Origin: Citrobacter sp. R56
Lineage (GTDB): Bacteria > Pseudomonadota > Gammaproteobacteria > Enterobacterales > Enterobacteriaceae
Length of the DNA: 64,000 nucleotides
Direction: 5' to 3'
Assembly (NCBI RefSeq): GCF_016811995.1
Contig: NZ_CP069159.1
Span: forward strand, 930,001-994,000
Below, piece after piece: positions 54,742 through 62,093 of the stretch (the first letter of the stretch is position 1; each line of letters opens with the position of its first letter). Below the pieces are notes generated by a model. The model was not told the origin of the DNA and did not search any database. It saw only the letters and a program-made list of their open reading frames with translations. Made by a program: the position numbers and the translations under genes.

Positions 54742-56241
54742 ATGAGCAACCAGACTCAACAACAAGAGCTGCAGGCAGATCAGGCGTTCAGCCAGGACGA
54801 ATTCAGCGCGCTGCTGAACAAAGAGTTTCGTCCTAAGACCGATCAGGCGCGTTCGGCGGTGGAAAGCGCAGTAAAAACGCTGGCGCAGCAGGCGCTGGAA
54901 AACACCGTCACCTTCTCAAACGACACCTACCGCACCATTCAAAATCTGATTGCCGGTATTGATGAGCAGCTCTCGCAGCAGGTGAATCAGATTATTCACC
55001 ATGACGAGTTTCAGAAGCTGGAAAGCGCCTGGCGTGGCCTGAGCTATCTGGTCAACAACACTGAAACCGACGAGATGCTGAAGATCCGTTTTATGAGCAT
55101 CTCCAAACAGGAACTGGGCCGTACCCTAAAACGTTACAAGGGTGTGGGCTGGGACCAGAGCCCGATCTTCAAGAAAATCTACGAACAAGAGTACGGGCAG
55201 TTTGGCGGCGAACCGTTTGGCTGCATCGTCGGTGACTACTATTTCGACCATAGCCCGCAGGATGTTGAGCTGCTGGGGGAAATGGCGCGCATCGGTTCTG
55301 CGGCACACTGCCCGTTCATTACCGGTACCGCGCCGGGCGTGATGCAGATGGAGTCCTGGCAGGAGCTGGCCAACCCGCGCGATCTGACCAAAATCTTCCA
55401 GAACACCGAATATGCCGCCTGGCGTTCGCTGCGTGAATCGGAAGATGCCCGCTATCTGGGGCTGGTGATGCCGCGTTTTCTGTCTCGTCTGCCGTATGGC
55501 ATTCGGACTAACCCGGTCGACAGCTTTGATTTTGAAGAGCAAACCGACGGTGCTAACCACAACAACTACTCCTGGGCGAATGCCGCTTACGCAATGGCCG
55601 CTAACATCAACCGCTCCTTCAAAGAGTACGGCTGGTGTACCTCGATTCGCGGCGTGGAGTCCGGCGGGGCAGTCGAAAATCTGCCGTGCCACACCTTCCC
55701 AAGCGATGATGGCGGCGTGGACATGAAATGTCCGACCGAAATCGCCATCAGTGACCGTCGTGAAGCTGAGCTGGCGAAAAATGGTTTTATGCCGCTTATT
55801 CATCGCAAAAACTCCGACTTTGCGGCGTTCATCGGCGCGCAGTCGCTGCAAAAACCGGCGGAGTACCACGATCCAGATGCCACCGCCAATGCCCGTCTGG
55901 CGTCACGTTTGCCCTATCTGTTCGCCTGCTGCCGTTTCGCGCACTACCTGAAGTGCATCGTGCGCGACAAAATCGGCTCCTTCCGCGAGCGCGAAGAGAT
56001 GGAACGCTGGCTGAATGACTGGGTGATGAACTACGTGGACGGTGACCCGGCCAACTCCTCCCAGGAAACCAAGTCCCGTAAACCGCTGGCAGCGGCAGAA
56101 GTGCAGGTACAGGAAATCGAAGATAATCCGGGCTACTACGCCGCGAAGTTCTTCCTGCGCCCACATTATCAGCTGGAAGGCCTGACCGTTTCGCTGCGTC
56201 TGGTTTCTAAACTGCCGTCGCTGAAGACGCAGGACGCGTAA
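54742..56241 (+). CDS. tssC: T6SS sheath subunit TssC (VipB)
   Basis: 499 residues, large sheath protein. Motifs ESAWRGLSYLVNNTETDEM, EYGQFGGEPFGCIVGDYYFDHSP, FLSRLPYG and the C-terminal YYAAKFFLRPHYQLEGLTVSLRLVSKLPS are standard. Codon use and G+C are backbone-like up to its stop; both change sharply just after it. Confidence 0.97.
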   Translation: MSNQTQQQELQADQAFSQDEFSALLNKEFRPKTDQARSAVESAVKTLAQQALENTVTFSNDTYRTIQNLIAGIDEQLSQQVNQIIHHDEFQKLESAWRGLSYLVNNTETDEMLKIRFMSISKQELGRTLKRYKGVGWDQSPIFKKIYEQEYGQFGGEPFGCIVGDYYFDHSPQDVELLGEMARIGSAAHCPFITGTAPGVMQMESWQELANPRDLTKIFQNTEYAAWRSLRESEDARYLGLVMPRFLSRLPYGIRTNPVDSFDFEEQTDGANHNNYSWANAAYAMAANINRSFKEYGWCTSIRGVESGGAVENLPCHTFPSDDGGVDMKCPTEIAISDRREAELAKNGFMPLIHRKNSDFAAFIGAQSLQKPAEYHDPDATANARLASRLPYLFACCRFAHYLKCIVRDKIGSFREREEMERWLNDWVMNYVDGDPANSSQETKSRKPLAAAEVQVQEIEDNPGYYAAKFFLRPHYQLEGLTVSLRLVSKLPSLKTQDA

Positions 56242-56312
56242 TGAAGATTACCGGCTCTGCGGGGCCGGTAATCTATCTGGTAGATATTACCGCCAGTAAA
56301 TAAGGACATACG

Positions 56313-56744
56313 ATGAAAAGTAATATTTTAATCGCAGCCAGTTTGCTGGCCGCCTCTACTCTGGCGATTGCTGATAGCGAAACCTATTCTTATCCGCGTG
56401 CTGATGCGCTACCTCAGGATGACACGTCTAATTTTCTCCGTGATCCCGCGTTATTAACCGGTTTTGATTTGAACCTGAGTGCTGAACGTTTTGCGAAAGC
56501 ATGGCTTTCAAAAACTAACGAGCGTGAACGTATTAAGGCTGACATGTATCTTCTGGGTGTGGTTGATGCATCAGAGGGCATTGCGTGGTGCAAGGGTAAG
56601 CCATTTCTTCCTAATACTCTCCATGAATATCTTTATGCTCGTTTTGCCAGCCTGTCGAAGCAGGAAGGGGAACAACGTGCTTCTAAAGTCATCACTGACG
56701 GTATGAAAGAGTTGCGGCCCTGCAAACGGGAGAATAATAAATGA
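56313..56744 (+). CDS. Probable Tai4-type (Rap family) immunity protein to the Tae4 amidase
   Basis: 143 residues with a Sec signal peptide (MKSNILIAASLLAASTLAIA), so periplasmic. The mature part has the Rap/Tai4 pattern: helical, with VDASEGIAWC and a C-terminal ELRPC, two cysteines likely to form a disulfide. It overlaps the following amidase gene by four bases (ATGA). Periplasmic location matches where the amidase attacks peptidoglycan. Family assignment is by pattern and neighbour. Confidence 0.78.
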   Translation: MKSNILIAASLLAASTLAIADSETYSYPRADALPQDDTSNFLRDPALLTGFDLNLSAERFAKAWLSKTNERERIKADMYLLGVVDASEGIAWCKGKPFLPNTLHEYLYARFASLSKQEGEQRASKVITDGMKELRPCKRENNK

Positions 56745-57235
56745 GACCATTATATGAGCAGTTGAAACGCCAGCATTACTCTGCAAACCAGACCCGTGCT
56801 GGATTTACATCCGCAGAACAACTTTTTTCAGAAATTGGCTACGATTACTCAACGATAATTAAACAGCAACCCGCTTACGAAAATACATGTGCAGTCCGGA
56901 TGAGTCTGGCATTATTGAAATGTAATATCGATTTTACGGGGCGCTTACCTGTTAAGTCAGGTCCGTATAAAGGCAAGGCAATTGAGGCTGGTGCAAAATT
57001 GCTGGCCGATCAGTTGTATAAGTCACATGTGTTTGGAAAAGCTGAAGTTTATACTGACCGTCAGGCGGGCGCGCGATCTATGCTTGGAAGAAAGGGCGTC
57101 GTTTTCTTCAATAAGATTGACGGTTACGGTGGTGGACATATCGATCTTATAGAGCCTCTAAGTAGTAATTCGTTTATTTGTAACTCCGATTGCTTTCCTT
57201 ATTGTAAGGAAATATGGTTCTGGGAATTGGCATGA
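56741..57235 (+). CDS. Tae4-family T6SS peptidoglycan amidase effector
   Basis: 164 residues, no signal peptide, as expected for cargo delivered by Hcp or VgrG. Family tae4 motifs: the catalytic Cys50 in NTCAVRMSLAL and His133 in GYGGGHIDLIEP, with Asp135 beside it. C-terminal cysteines at 147, 151 and 155 (FICNSDCFPYC) suit the regulatory disulfide known in Tae4. Tae4 enzymes cut the gamma-D-glutamyl-mDAP bond of Gram-negative peptidoglycan. Lies between its immunity gene and hcp. Confidence 0.85.
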   Translation: MRPLYEQLKRQHYSANQTRAGFTSAEQLFSEIGYDYSTIIKQQPAYENTCAVRMSLALLKCNIDFTGRLPVKSGPYKGKAIEAGAKLLADQLYKSHVFGKAEVYTDRQAGARSMLGRKGVVFFNKIDGYGGGHIDLIEPLSSNSFICNSDCFPYCKEIWFWELA

Positions 57236-57327
57236 TTCCCAATGTTATTTTTAAATGGAATTACTTGTTTCTGGTTTTTATAAGTTTTGTTGCTAATGGC
57301 GGCAATAATAATCTATTATCTTGCTGA
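57232..57327 (+). pseudogene. 31-codon frame coupled to the tae4 stop, possibly a truncated immunity gene
   Basis: ATG at 57232 overlaps the tae4 stop as ATGA. The frame reads MIPNVIFKWNYLFLVFISFV then ANGGNNNLLSC and stops. The start looks like a signal peptide with nothing after it. Tai4 genes usually follow tae4, so this may be the stump of a second or older immunity gene. Could also be chance in AT-rich DNA. Confidence 0.3.
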
Positions 57328-57337
57328 AAAAATGAAG

Positions 57338-57553
57338 TCAAGACTTTGACGTGCACCAGCATTTCAGTGAGAAACGAAGACCAAAAATAATTAGAATTAG
57401 AAAAGCGATTTTCCCAAAAAGAAGACCAGCAGACATTGTAGTAAATGTCTCAAGTGTAATGACATACCATGCTGACTGAAAAATATCGATAACAGTGAAA
57501 ATCCCAATAATGAAAAACACGACTGTTAATATTAATGAGGCAATCTTTTTCAT
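57338..57553 (-). CDS. Small hypothetical membrane protein
   Basis: 71 residues on the strand opposite to the T6SS genes: MKKIASLILTVVFFIIGIFT..., membrane segments at about 5-25 and 45-64 (AGLLFGKIAFLILIIFGLRF), and a short Cys/Lys tail (LKCWCTSKS). The start has KK followed by a hydrophobic run, as real membrane proteins do, and an A-rich weak RBS (AAGAAAGA). No family recognised. Its opposite orientation suggests its own regulation; it may be an orphan immunity protein. Confidence 0.55.
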   Translation of the reverse strand: MKKIASLILTVVFFIIGIFTVIDIFQSAWYVITLETFTTMSAGLLFGKIAFLILIIFGLRFSLKCWCTSKS

Positions 57554-57823
57554 TCACTAATTCTTTCTTGTTAAAACGTAATTGAAATTATTCTAGATGA
57601 TGCAAAGGTTGGTTGTCTAGCACTTAGTCACCGTCATGAATGGCTGGGTATCATTTAGGGTGGTTGCAATCGCTGCCACTCTGGATATTCTGATCGAATA
57701 TGATTTCGTCAGATTAGAGGCAGAGGTAAAATATGGACGGTTTTATTCAGCCCCATGCTTTCCTGTTTGCCATATAAGTGCTTTTTCGAAAGCAATAATG
57801 TTAATCCACGAAGAGTAGATATT

Positions 57824-58306
57824 ATGGCTATTGATATGTTTCTGAAGGTCGAGGGTGTTACGGGCGAATCTAAAGATTCTAACCACACTGGCTGGACTGA
57901 TATTACCTCCTTCTCCTGGGGCGCGTCCCAGCCGGGAAATATGAGTGTCGGCGGCGGTGGTGGTGCAGGTAAAGTTAACTTTAACGATCTGCACGTCAAT
58001 GCACTCATCGACAAATCGACCACCGCCGTTCTGAAGCACTGTGCGAGCGGTAAGCACCTGAGCAAAGTTGAACTGTCTGTCTGTAAAGCGGGCGGCCAGC
58101 AGGTTGAATACACTCGTATCACGCTGGAAGATGTGCTGGTGACTGCGGTTCAGTACACCGGCGCAGACAACGGCGATACCGTTGGCGTGACCTATGCATT
58201 CCAGGCTGCGAAAGTGAAACAGCAGTACTGGGAGCAGACCACTGCGGGTGGTAAAGGTGCTGAAAGCAGCGCTGGCTGGAATATCAAAGAGAACAAAGAA
58301 GCATAA
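57824..58306 (+). CDS. hcp: T6SS tube protein Hcp (TssD)
   Basis: 160 residues from ATG at 57824 (MAIDMFLKVEGVTGESKD); a longer frame from 57755 has no support. Forms the hexameric rings of the inner tube and carries small effectors such as Tae4. Family features: ITSFSWGASQPG and ITLEDVLVTAVQYTG. It has its own 5' region of about 270 bases without other genes (57554-57823), suggesting separate, strong transcription. Confidence 0.95.
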   Translation: MAIDMFLKVEGVTGESKDSNHTGWTDITSFSWGASQPGNMSVGGGGGAGKVNFNDLHVNALIDKSTTAVLKHCASGKHLSKVELSVCKAGGQQVEYTRITLEDVLVTAVQYTGADNGDTVGVTYAFQAAKVKQQYWEQTTAGGKGAESSAGWNIKENKEA

Positions 58307-58321
58307 TTTGCGTATACGTGG

Positions 58322-58339
58322 CCGGGGATTACTCCCCGG
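58322..58339 (+). terminator. Hairpin just after hcp
   Basis: CCGGGGA/TCCCCGG with a four-base TTAC loop, 15 bases after the hcp stop, not followed by a clear T-run. Probably trims or stabilises the abundant hcp transcript and reduces read-through. Confidence 0.5.
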
Positions 58340-58416
58340 TCATTATCGTAAAAATAACGATTAAAAGTTTGTGTAAGTCATCGTTGCCAGGATTTTGTAC
58401 ACAGGCGGATTGGGTT

Positions 58417-58818
58417 ATGAAGAGAGCGCTAAGTGCTGCAGCGATAACGTGTCTATGTAGCGCCTGCATATCGCATCCTGCGCAGTATCAACGTCTGACG
58501 GTCTCATTAGAAAATAACGCACCGTGCTTTCGTTTTCCTCAGGATTCTGGGCTTACATATCCGATCACCGCTTATGCGCCAACGGTGATGAAGCAAGAAG
58601 GCGAGCAGTGGAAAAGGATCTCGTTGTCTGGTTTTAACACCCCCATAGTTTTGTTAAAACCCGGCGTTTGTCATCAATGGAGTGGGATCACCTGGCAGGC
58701 CGGAGAATTCGATGTTGCACTAAGAGCTGCAGACAAGAATGGAGCCTTCCGATATGCCGCACGGTTTGAATTATATAAGGATACCGGTGGTCAACTACGG
58801 ATTAGACAGAACGAATAA
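58417..58818 (+). CDS. Putative T6SS immunity periplasmic lipoprotein
   Basis: 133 residues from ATG at 58417. N-terminus MKRALSAAAITCLCSAC with likely lipidated Cys17 (the -3 residue is an unusual Cys). The rest is beta-rich with paired motifs APCFRFPQDSG and LLKPGVCHQWSGITWQAGEFDVAL, the pattern of small periplasmic lipoproteins found as immunity candidates in enterobacterial T6SS clusters. It follows hcp. No matching effector is adjacent. Function is inferred. Confidence 0.7.
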   Translation: MKRALSAAAITCLCSACISHPAQYQRLTVSLENNAPCFRFPQDSGLTYPITAYAPTVMKQEGEQWKRISLSGFNTPIVLLKPGVCHQWSGITWQAGEFDVALRAADKNGAFRYAARFELYKDTGGQLRIRQNE

Positions 58819-58944
58819 GTAGAGAGCATTCCAAATGCCGGCGTTGTTGTTCTCAGCGCAACTGTTGAAGGAACTCAGTTAGTAGGATTGGTTGGTGATC
58901 AGCGTCATCATTTAATTTACCGCGGAGATTCATGTGAGCTTTGA
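58819..58944 (+). pseudogene. Orphan 3' coding fragment
   Basis: Immediately after the lipoprotein stop, the frame reads SIPNAGVVVLSATVEGTQLV, GLVGDQRHHLIYRGDSCEL and stops at 58944. There is no ATG, and it overlaps the GTG of the next gene by eleven bases. The composition (Val/Gly-rich, alternating hydrophobic) looks like real protein and not random AT-rich DNA. Probably the tail of a gene lost by recombination between repeated immunity genes. Family not recognised. Confidence 0.4.
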
Positions 58945-59332
58945 AAATGTTTACTCAATTTCCGTCATTTTACTGTTCATTATTTTTATTACTATTGTGG
59001 TGACGTTTTATGCTGATTACAGAAAACGCTCCCCTCAGATAGCTAAAGTCTATGAATTATTAAAGCAGCAGCAACTCATTCGGAGTGATGATTATAATAT
59101 TTGGGAAGGGTTAGGGTTTTGGGGATTTGGTTTTCGAGTGACGATAATATCAAGTCTGTTGAACGGAAAACGCGTTAAGTTAACCCAGTCTCGTTGGCTT
59201 GAACCAGTCCCGGTTAAGAATGCGCTGTGTGATTTTGATTTGACATGGATTAATACTTATATCATGAAAAATAAAATTGCGTTGATTGTTTTTGCTGTAT
59301 TATTAACGCTGTCTTTCTTACATGATATTTGA
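58934..59332 (+). CDS. Two-TM hypothetical protein, paralogue 1
   Basis: 132 residues from GTG at 58934 with RBS CGGAG. Membrane segment about 8-28 (ISVILLFIIFITIVVTFY), a basic stop (ADYRKR), a soluble loop of about 75 residues, and a second segment about 112-130 (IALIVFAVLLTLSFL). The loop contains DDYNIWEGLGFWGFGFRV and SLLNGK, closely matched in the next gene. Low G+C. No known family; likely an inner-membrane immunity protein by context. Confidence 0.72.
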   Translation: MSFENVYSISVILLFIIFITIVVTFYADYRKRSPQIAKVYELLKQQQLIRSDDYNIWEGLGFWGFGFRVTIISSLLNGKRVKLTQSRWLEPVPVKNALCDFDLTWINTYIMKNKIALIVFAVLLTLSFLHDI

Positions 59333-59340
59333 GTTTGCTA

Positions 59341-59383
59341 TTTATTTCACCAAAGTATGCTTAAAATCATCCTGTGAAATAAA
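59341..59383. terminator. Inverted repeat between paralogues 1 and 2
   Basis: Perfect 10-bp arms TTTATTTCAC (59341-59350) and GTGAAATAAA (59374-59383). No T-run of note; a possible weak terminator or a recombination scar. Confidence 0.4.
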
Positions 59384-59435
59384 AGCGGGGCGAACAGGAG
59401 AAAGGATCAGGGATTGGTTTTCTGGAGACTAATAA

Positions 59436-59828
59436 ATGTATGAGATGATCCGCCTCATAGCGCTCTTTTTTGTTTTTTTGGGATTGCTTATTTCTTTGTT
59501 TTTTTACTTTTATTTTTATCGTAAATATTCTGCAGAGCTATCAAAATCATTTCATTTTTTGAGTGATAGGCAATGCTTAGATGTAAATGATTATCTATTT
59601 TATGAGCAACTTGGCCTGCCCGGCTTTGCGCATCGAGTGTTATTAATGAAAAAGATTCTGTCCGGCAAAGCCACCACAACAAAAGGTAAAATAATTCTTT
59701 CTCCGGAGGTAAGTCAGTTAATAGCATCGACTTACAATTTTTCATGGATAAAAACGTTTTACAAAATGACAATTTTTGTAGCATTTTTAATGCTGCTATT
59801 GCTTTTAATGGTTGCCACAGGAAAATAA
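59436..59828 (+). CDS. Two-TM hypothetical protein, paralogue 2
   Basis: 130 residues from ATG at 59436 (RBS TGGAG). N-terminal membrane segment about 5-28, basic YRKY stop, a loop with NDYLFYEQLGLPGFAHRV and ILSGK, the motif YNFSWIKTFYK (paralogue 1: FDLTWINTYIMK), and a second membrane segment about 110-127 (VAFLMLLLLLMVA). The shared order of motifs shows that the two genes arose by duplication. Low G+C. Function unknown. Confidence 0.72.
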   Translation: MYEMIRLIALFFVFLGLLISLFFYFYFYRKYSAELSKSFHFLSDRQCLDVNDYLFYEQLGLPGFAHRVLLMKKILSGKATTTKGKIILSPEVSQLIASTYNFSWIKTFYKMTIFVAFLMLLLLLMVATGK

Positions 59829-59832
59829 AGGC

Positions 59833-60255
59833 ATGCCATGCTTAAGCTTAACAAATGTAACGTTATTGGCTCTTGTGATTTTGTTTGCCGCTCTTGTTAT
59901 CATGGACTTCTACAGTTCTTGTTATTTTAGAAAGCACGAAAATGATTATAAATTACTTCTTTCAGAATATCGGCAAAGAGGCTACGATCTCGATCTGATG
60001 ACAAATTATGCATCATTTTTTGGTTCGCTGGCGAATTATCAAAAAATAATCTGGTTTGTTCGTCTTCGCAAAGGCGTGAAGATGAAGTTTTCCAAAGACA
60101 GAAATGTACAGGTTGAAGCCTATCAATTCGTTCAGTCTTTACCGGAAGAGAGAATCAGCTGGATATTGAAACTGCATCGACGCTATAAAGCTCAGGCCTT
60201 ACTTTTTACATTATGGCTCCTTACCGGCATTATTTTTCTAAATATAGTCAAATAG
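59833..60255 (+). CDS. Two-TM hypothetical protein, possible paralogue 3
   Basis: 140 residues from ATG at 59833, four bases after the previous stop, with AGGA eleven bases upstream; a TTG at 59812 would extend it by seven residues. Same topology and size: membrane segment about 8-29 (TLLALVILFAALVIMDFY), basic YFRKH stop, central loop with NYASFFGSLANYQKIIW and LRKGVKM, RISWILKLHRRYK, and a final segment about 121-138. Motif similarity to the first two is weaker, so common origin is likely but not proven. Confidence 0.7.
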   Translation: MPCLSLTNVTLLALVILFAALVIMDFYSSCYFRKHENDYKLLLSEYRQRGYDLDLMTNYASFFGSLANYQKIIWFVRLRKGVKMKFSKDRNVQVEAYQFVQSLPEERISWILKLHRRYKAQALLFTLWLLTGIIFLNIVK

Positions 60256-60277
60256 CTTAAATCAGCTATTAACCCCC

Positions 60278-60314
60278 AAACGCCGCCGTTCTCACCCTGA
60301 GAGCGGCAGCGTTT
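60278..60314 (+). terminator. Hairpin before tagH
   Basis: AAACGCCGCCG...CGGCAGCGTTT, with inner TTCTC/GAGAG pairing: a long imperfect stem between the AT-rich patch and tagH, with no T-run. It marks the return to backbone-like G+C. Confidence 0.5.
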
Positions 60315-60344
60315 GAGCGCTAATCATACCAGCAGGAATACGCC

Positions 60345-62093
60345 ATGCGATTCACGATTATTTCGACAAAACCCGGTCATCAGCCGCCGCAGAGCCGCTG
60401 TGATTTTTACGCCCCGGGGGGCACCATTGGTCGCGGTACGGATAACAATCTGGTACTGCCGGACAATGACCGCACCATCTCGCGTCTGCAGGCCATCGTC
60501 CATGTGGATGCGCAGGGCGAATGCCGCATGACCAATCGCGGCAGCGTCACCCGCGTGGTGCTGAACGATATTCCGCTGGAGCGGGGTCGTCAGGTTGAGC
60601 TTCAGGACGGCGATATTCTCGGTATTGATGACTATCGTATCGAAGTGGCCGATCTTATTCAGGATACCCAGCCGATTAGTCGGATGGCCGCGAGTATCGC
60701 TTCACGTCCAACGGCGACGCCTGTACCCCCTGCAGAACCGAAGCCGGTCAGTGCGTCGCAACGTGTTGACGCGGCGCCAACCGCCGTACCGACGGAAATC
60801 TGGGACAGCCTGATGCAGGAGTTTTCCATCTCCGACAGCATCTCCAGCGGCCGCGCGAAACCGCAACCTGCCGCATCTCACGATCCGTTCTCACAGCCCA
60901 GCGAGCCGGAGCGCAATGCCGACGATCCGCTGGCGCTGTTCAGTGACAGCAATCCACAGCTTGAGCGCAAAAACGTCAATACCGATGCGCTGTTTAGCGA
61001 TGAAGCGCTGTTTAAAACTGAGAGCATCTTTAACGACGTCACGCCAACCACGCTGGTGGCGCCAGAAGACAACAAACCGACATTGCCAAAAGAAGAGGCG
61101 TTGGATGAACTCGATCCGCTGGCGCTTTTTGGCGGCTCGGCCAGCGCACCCGCAGCGCGCAATGACGATCCGCTCGGGCTCATGGGCGGCGCGCCGTTAA
61201 CGCACCCTGACGAAATTATTACTGAGCAGCCCGTCATGGAGCAGGAAGAGGACGCGCTTGCGGATTCACCGCTGTTTACGCCAGACGTGCAGGAGGAACC
61301 GCGCGCTGAAGAGGAGGCACCGGAACGTCAGGATTACGCCGGGTTCACAATGCCGACGCCACAGGCCGTCGCGCGCAGTAACGCCCAGCCGCCAAAAGGA
61401 CGTCTGCGTATCGACCCGGTAAAAAACGCCGCGTCACCGTCGGCCATCGCCCATAACACCGAGAAGGGCGACGTCCTGCAGGGCGAATTACTGGAAGCGT
61501 TGCTTGAAGGTATGGGACTGAGTGAAATGCAGCCGGTGCCGCAGTTCGACCGTGAAAATATGCGCCAGCTTGGCCAAATCTTGGGCATGTTCTCGCAGGG
61601 GACAGTAGCGCTGCTCTCATCGCGTTCCATTCTTAAGCGCGGCGTGAAAGCGGATATGACGATGGTGCTCGACGATGCGAACAACCCCTTCAAGCTGCTG
61701 CCTTCCGGTAAAACGGTGCTGATCCAGATGTTCGGCACCCCGATGCCGGGCTTTATGCCGCCGACAAAATCGGTGCGTGACGCGCTCATCGATTTGCAGG
61801 CGCATCAACTGGGGATGATCTCCGGTATACGCGCCATTATTGCCGCCATGCTGCAATCCTTTAACCCGGAGCAGCTTGAAGAGCAGGCAAAACAGAATGG
61901 CGTGAGCTCCCGCCTGGCGCTGCCTGGCAGCCGTAAAGCGGCGCTGTGGGACTATTTTGTCCGCAGCTATGGCGAGACGGCCGGTGAAATTGAAGATGAC
62001 TTCCACACCCTGTTTGGCGAAGCCTTCCTTCATGCTTATGACATGGAGGTGAATCAGTACAAAGACTCACAGAGTGGATCGGAAGAAAAATGA
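60345..62093 (+). CDS. tagH: T6SS FHA-domain protein TagH
   Basis: 582 residues. N-terminal FHA domain (about 25-100; GGTIGRGTDNNLVLPDNDRT-ISRLQAIVH) that binds phosphothreonine, a long acidic Pro/Asp-rich linker (about 110-370) with repeated DPLALF/DPLGLM elements, and a C-terminal type VI FHA-associated domain (about 390-560; RQLGQILGMFSQGTVALLSSRSILKRG). In Pseudomonas Fha1 is phosphorylated by PpkA and triggers assembly. Overlaps the phosphatase gene by four bases. Confidence 0.93.
   Translation: MRFTIISTKPGHQPPQSRCDFYAPGGTIGRGTDNNLVLPDNDRTISRLQAIVHVDAQGECRMTNRGSVTRVVLNDIPLERGRQVELQDGDILGIDDYRIEVADLIQDTQPISRMAASIASRPTATPVPPAEPKPVSASQRVDAAPTAVPTEIWDSLMQEFSISDSISSGRAKPQPAASHDPFSQPSEPERNADDPLALFSDSNPQLERKNVNTDALFSDEALFKTESIFNDVTPTTLVAPEDNKPTLPKEEALDELDPLALFGGSASAPAARNDDPLGLMGGAPLTHPDEIITEQPVMEQEEDALADSPLFTPDVQEEPRAEEEAPERQDYAGFTMPTPQAVARSNAQPPKGRLRIDPVKNAASPSAIAHNTEKGDVLQGELLEALLEGMGLSEMQPVPQFDRENMRQLGQILGMFSQGTVALLSSRSILKRGVKADMTMVLDDANNPFKLLPSGKTVLIQMFGTPMPGFMPPTKSVRDALIDLQAHQLGMISGIRAIIAAMLQSFNPEQLEEQAKQNGVSSRLALPGSRKAALWDYFVRSYGETAGEIEDDFHTLFGEAFLHAYDMEVNQYKDSQSGSEEK

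Noticed and set aside
56741-57235. Possibility that this protein is an NlpC/P60 peptidase of cell-wall turnover
   Set aside because: No signal peptide, T6SS location, adjacent periplasmic immunity-type gene and the CAVRMS and GGHIDL motifs all fit a Tae4 effector better.
57636-57818. 60-codon plus-strand ORF in the hcp leader
   Set aside because: No RBS, mixed composition, no hydrophobic or domain pattern; most likely chance.
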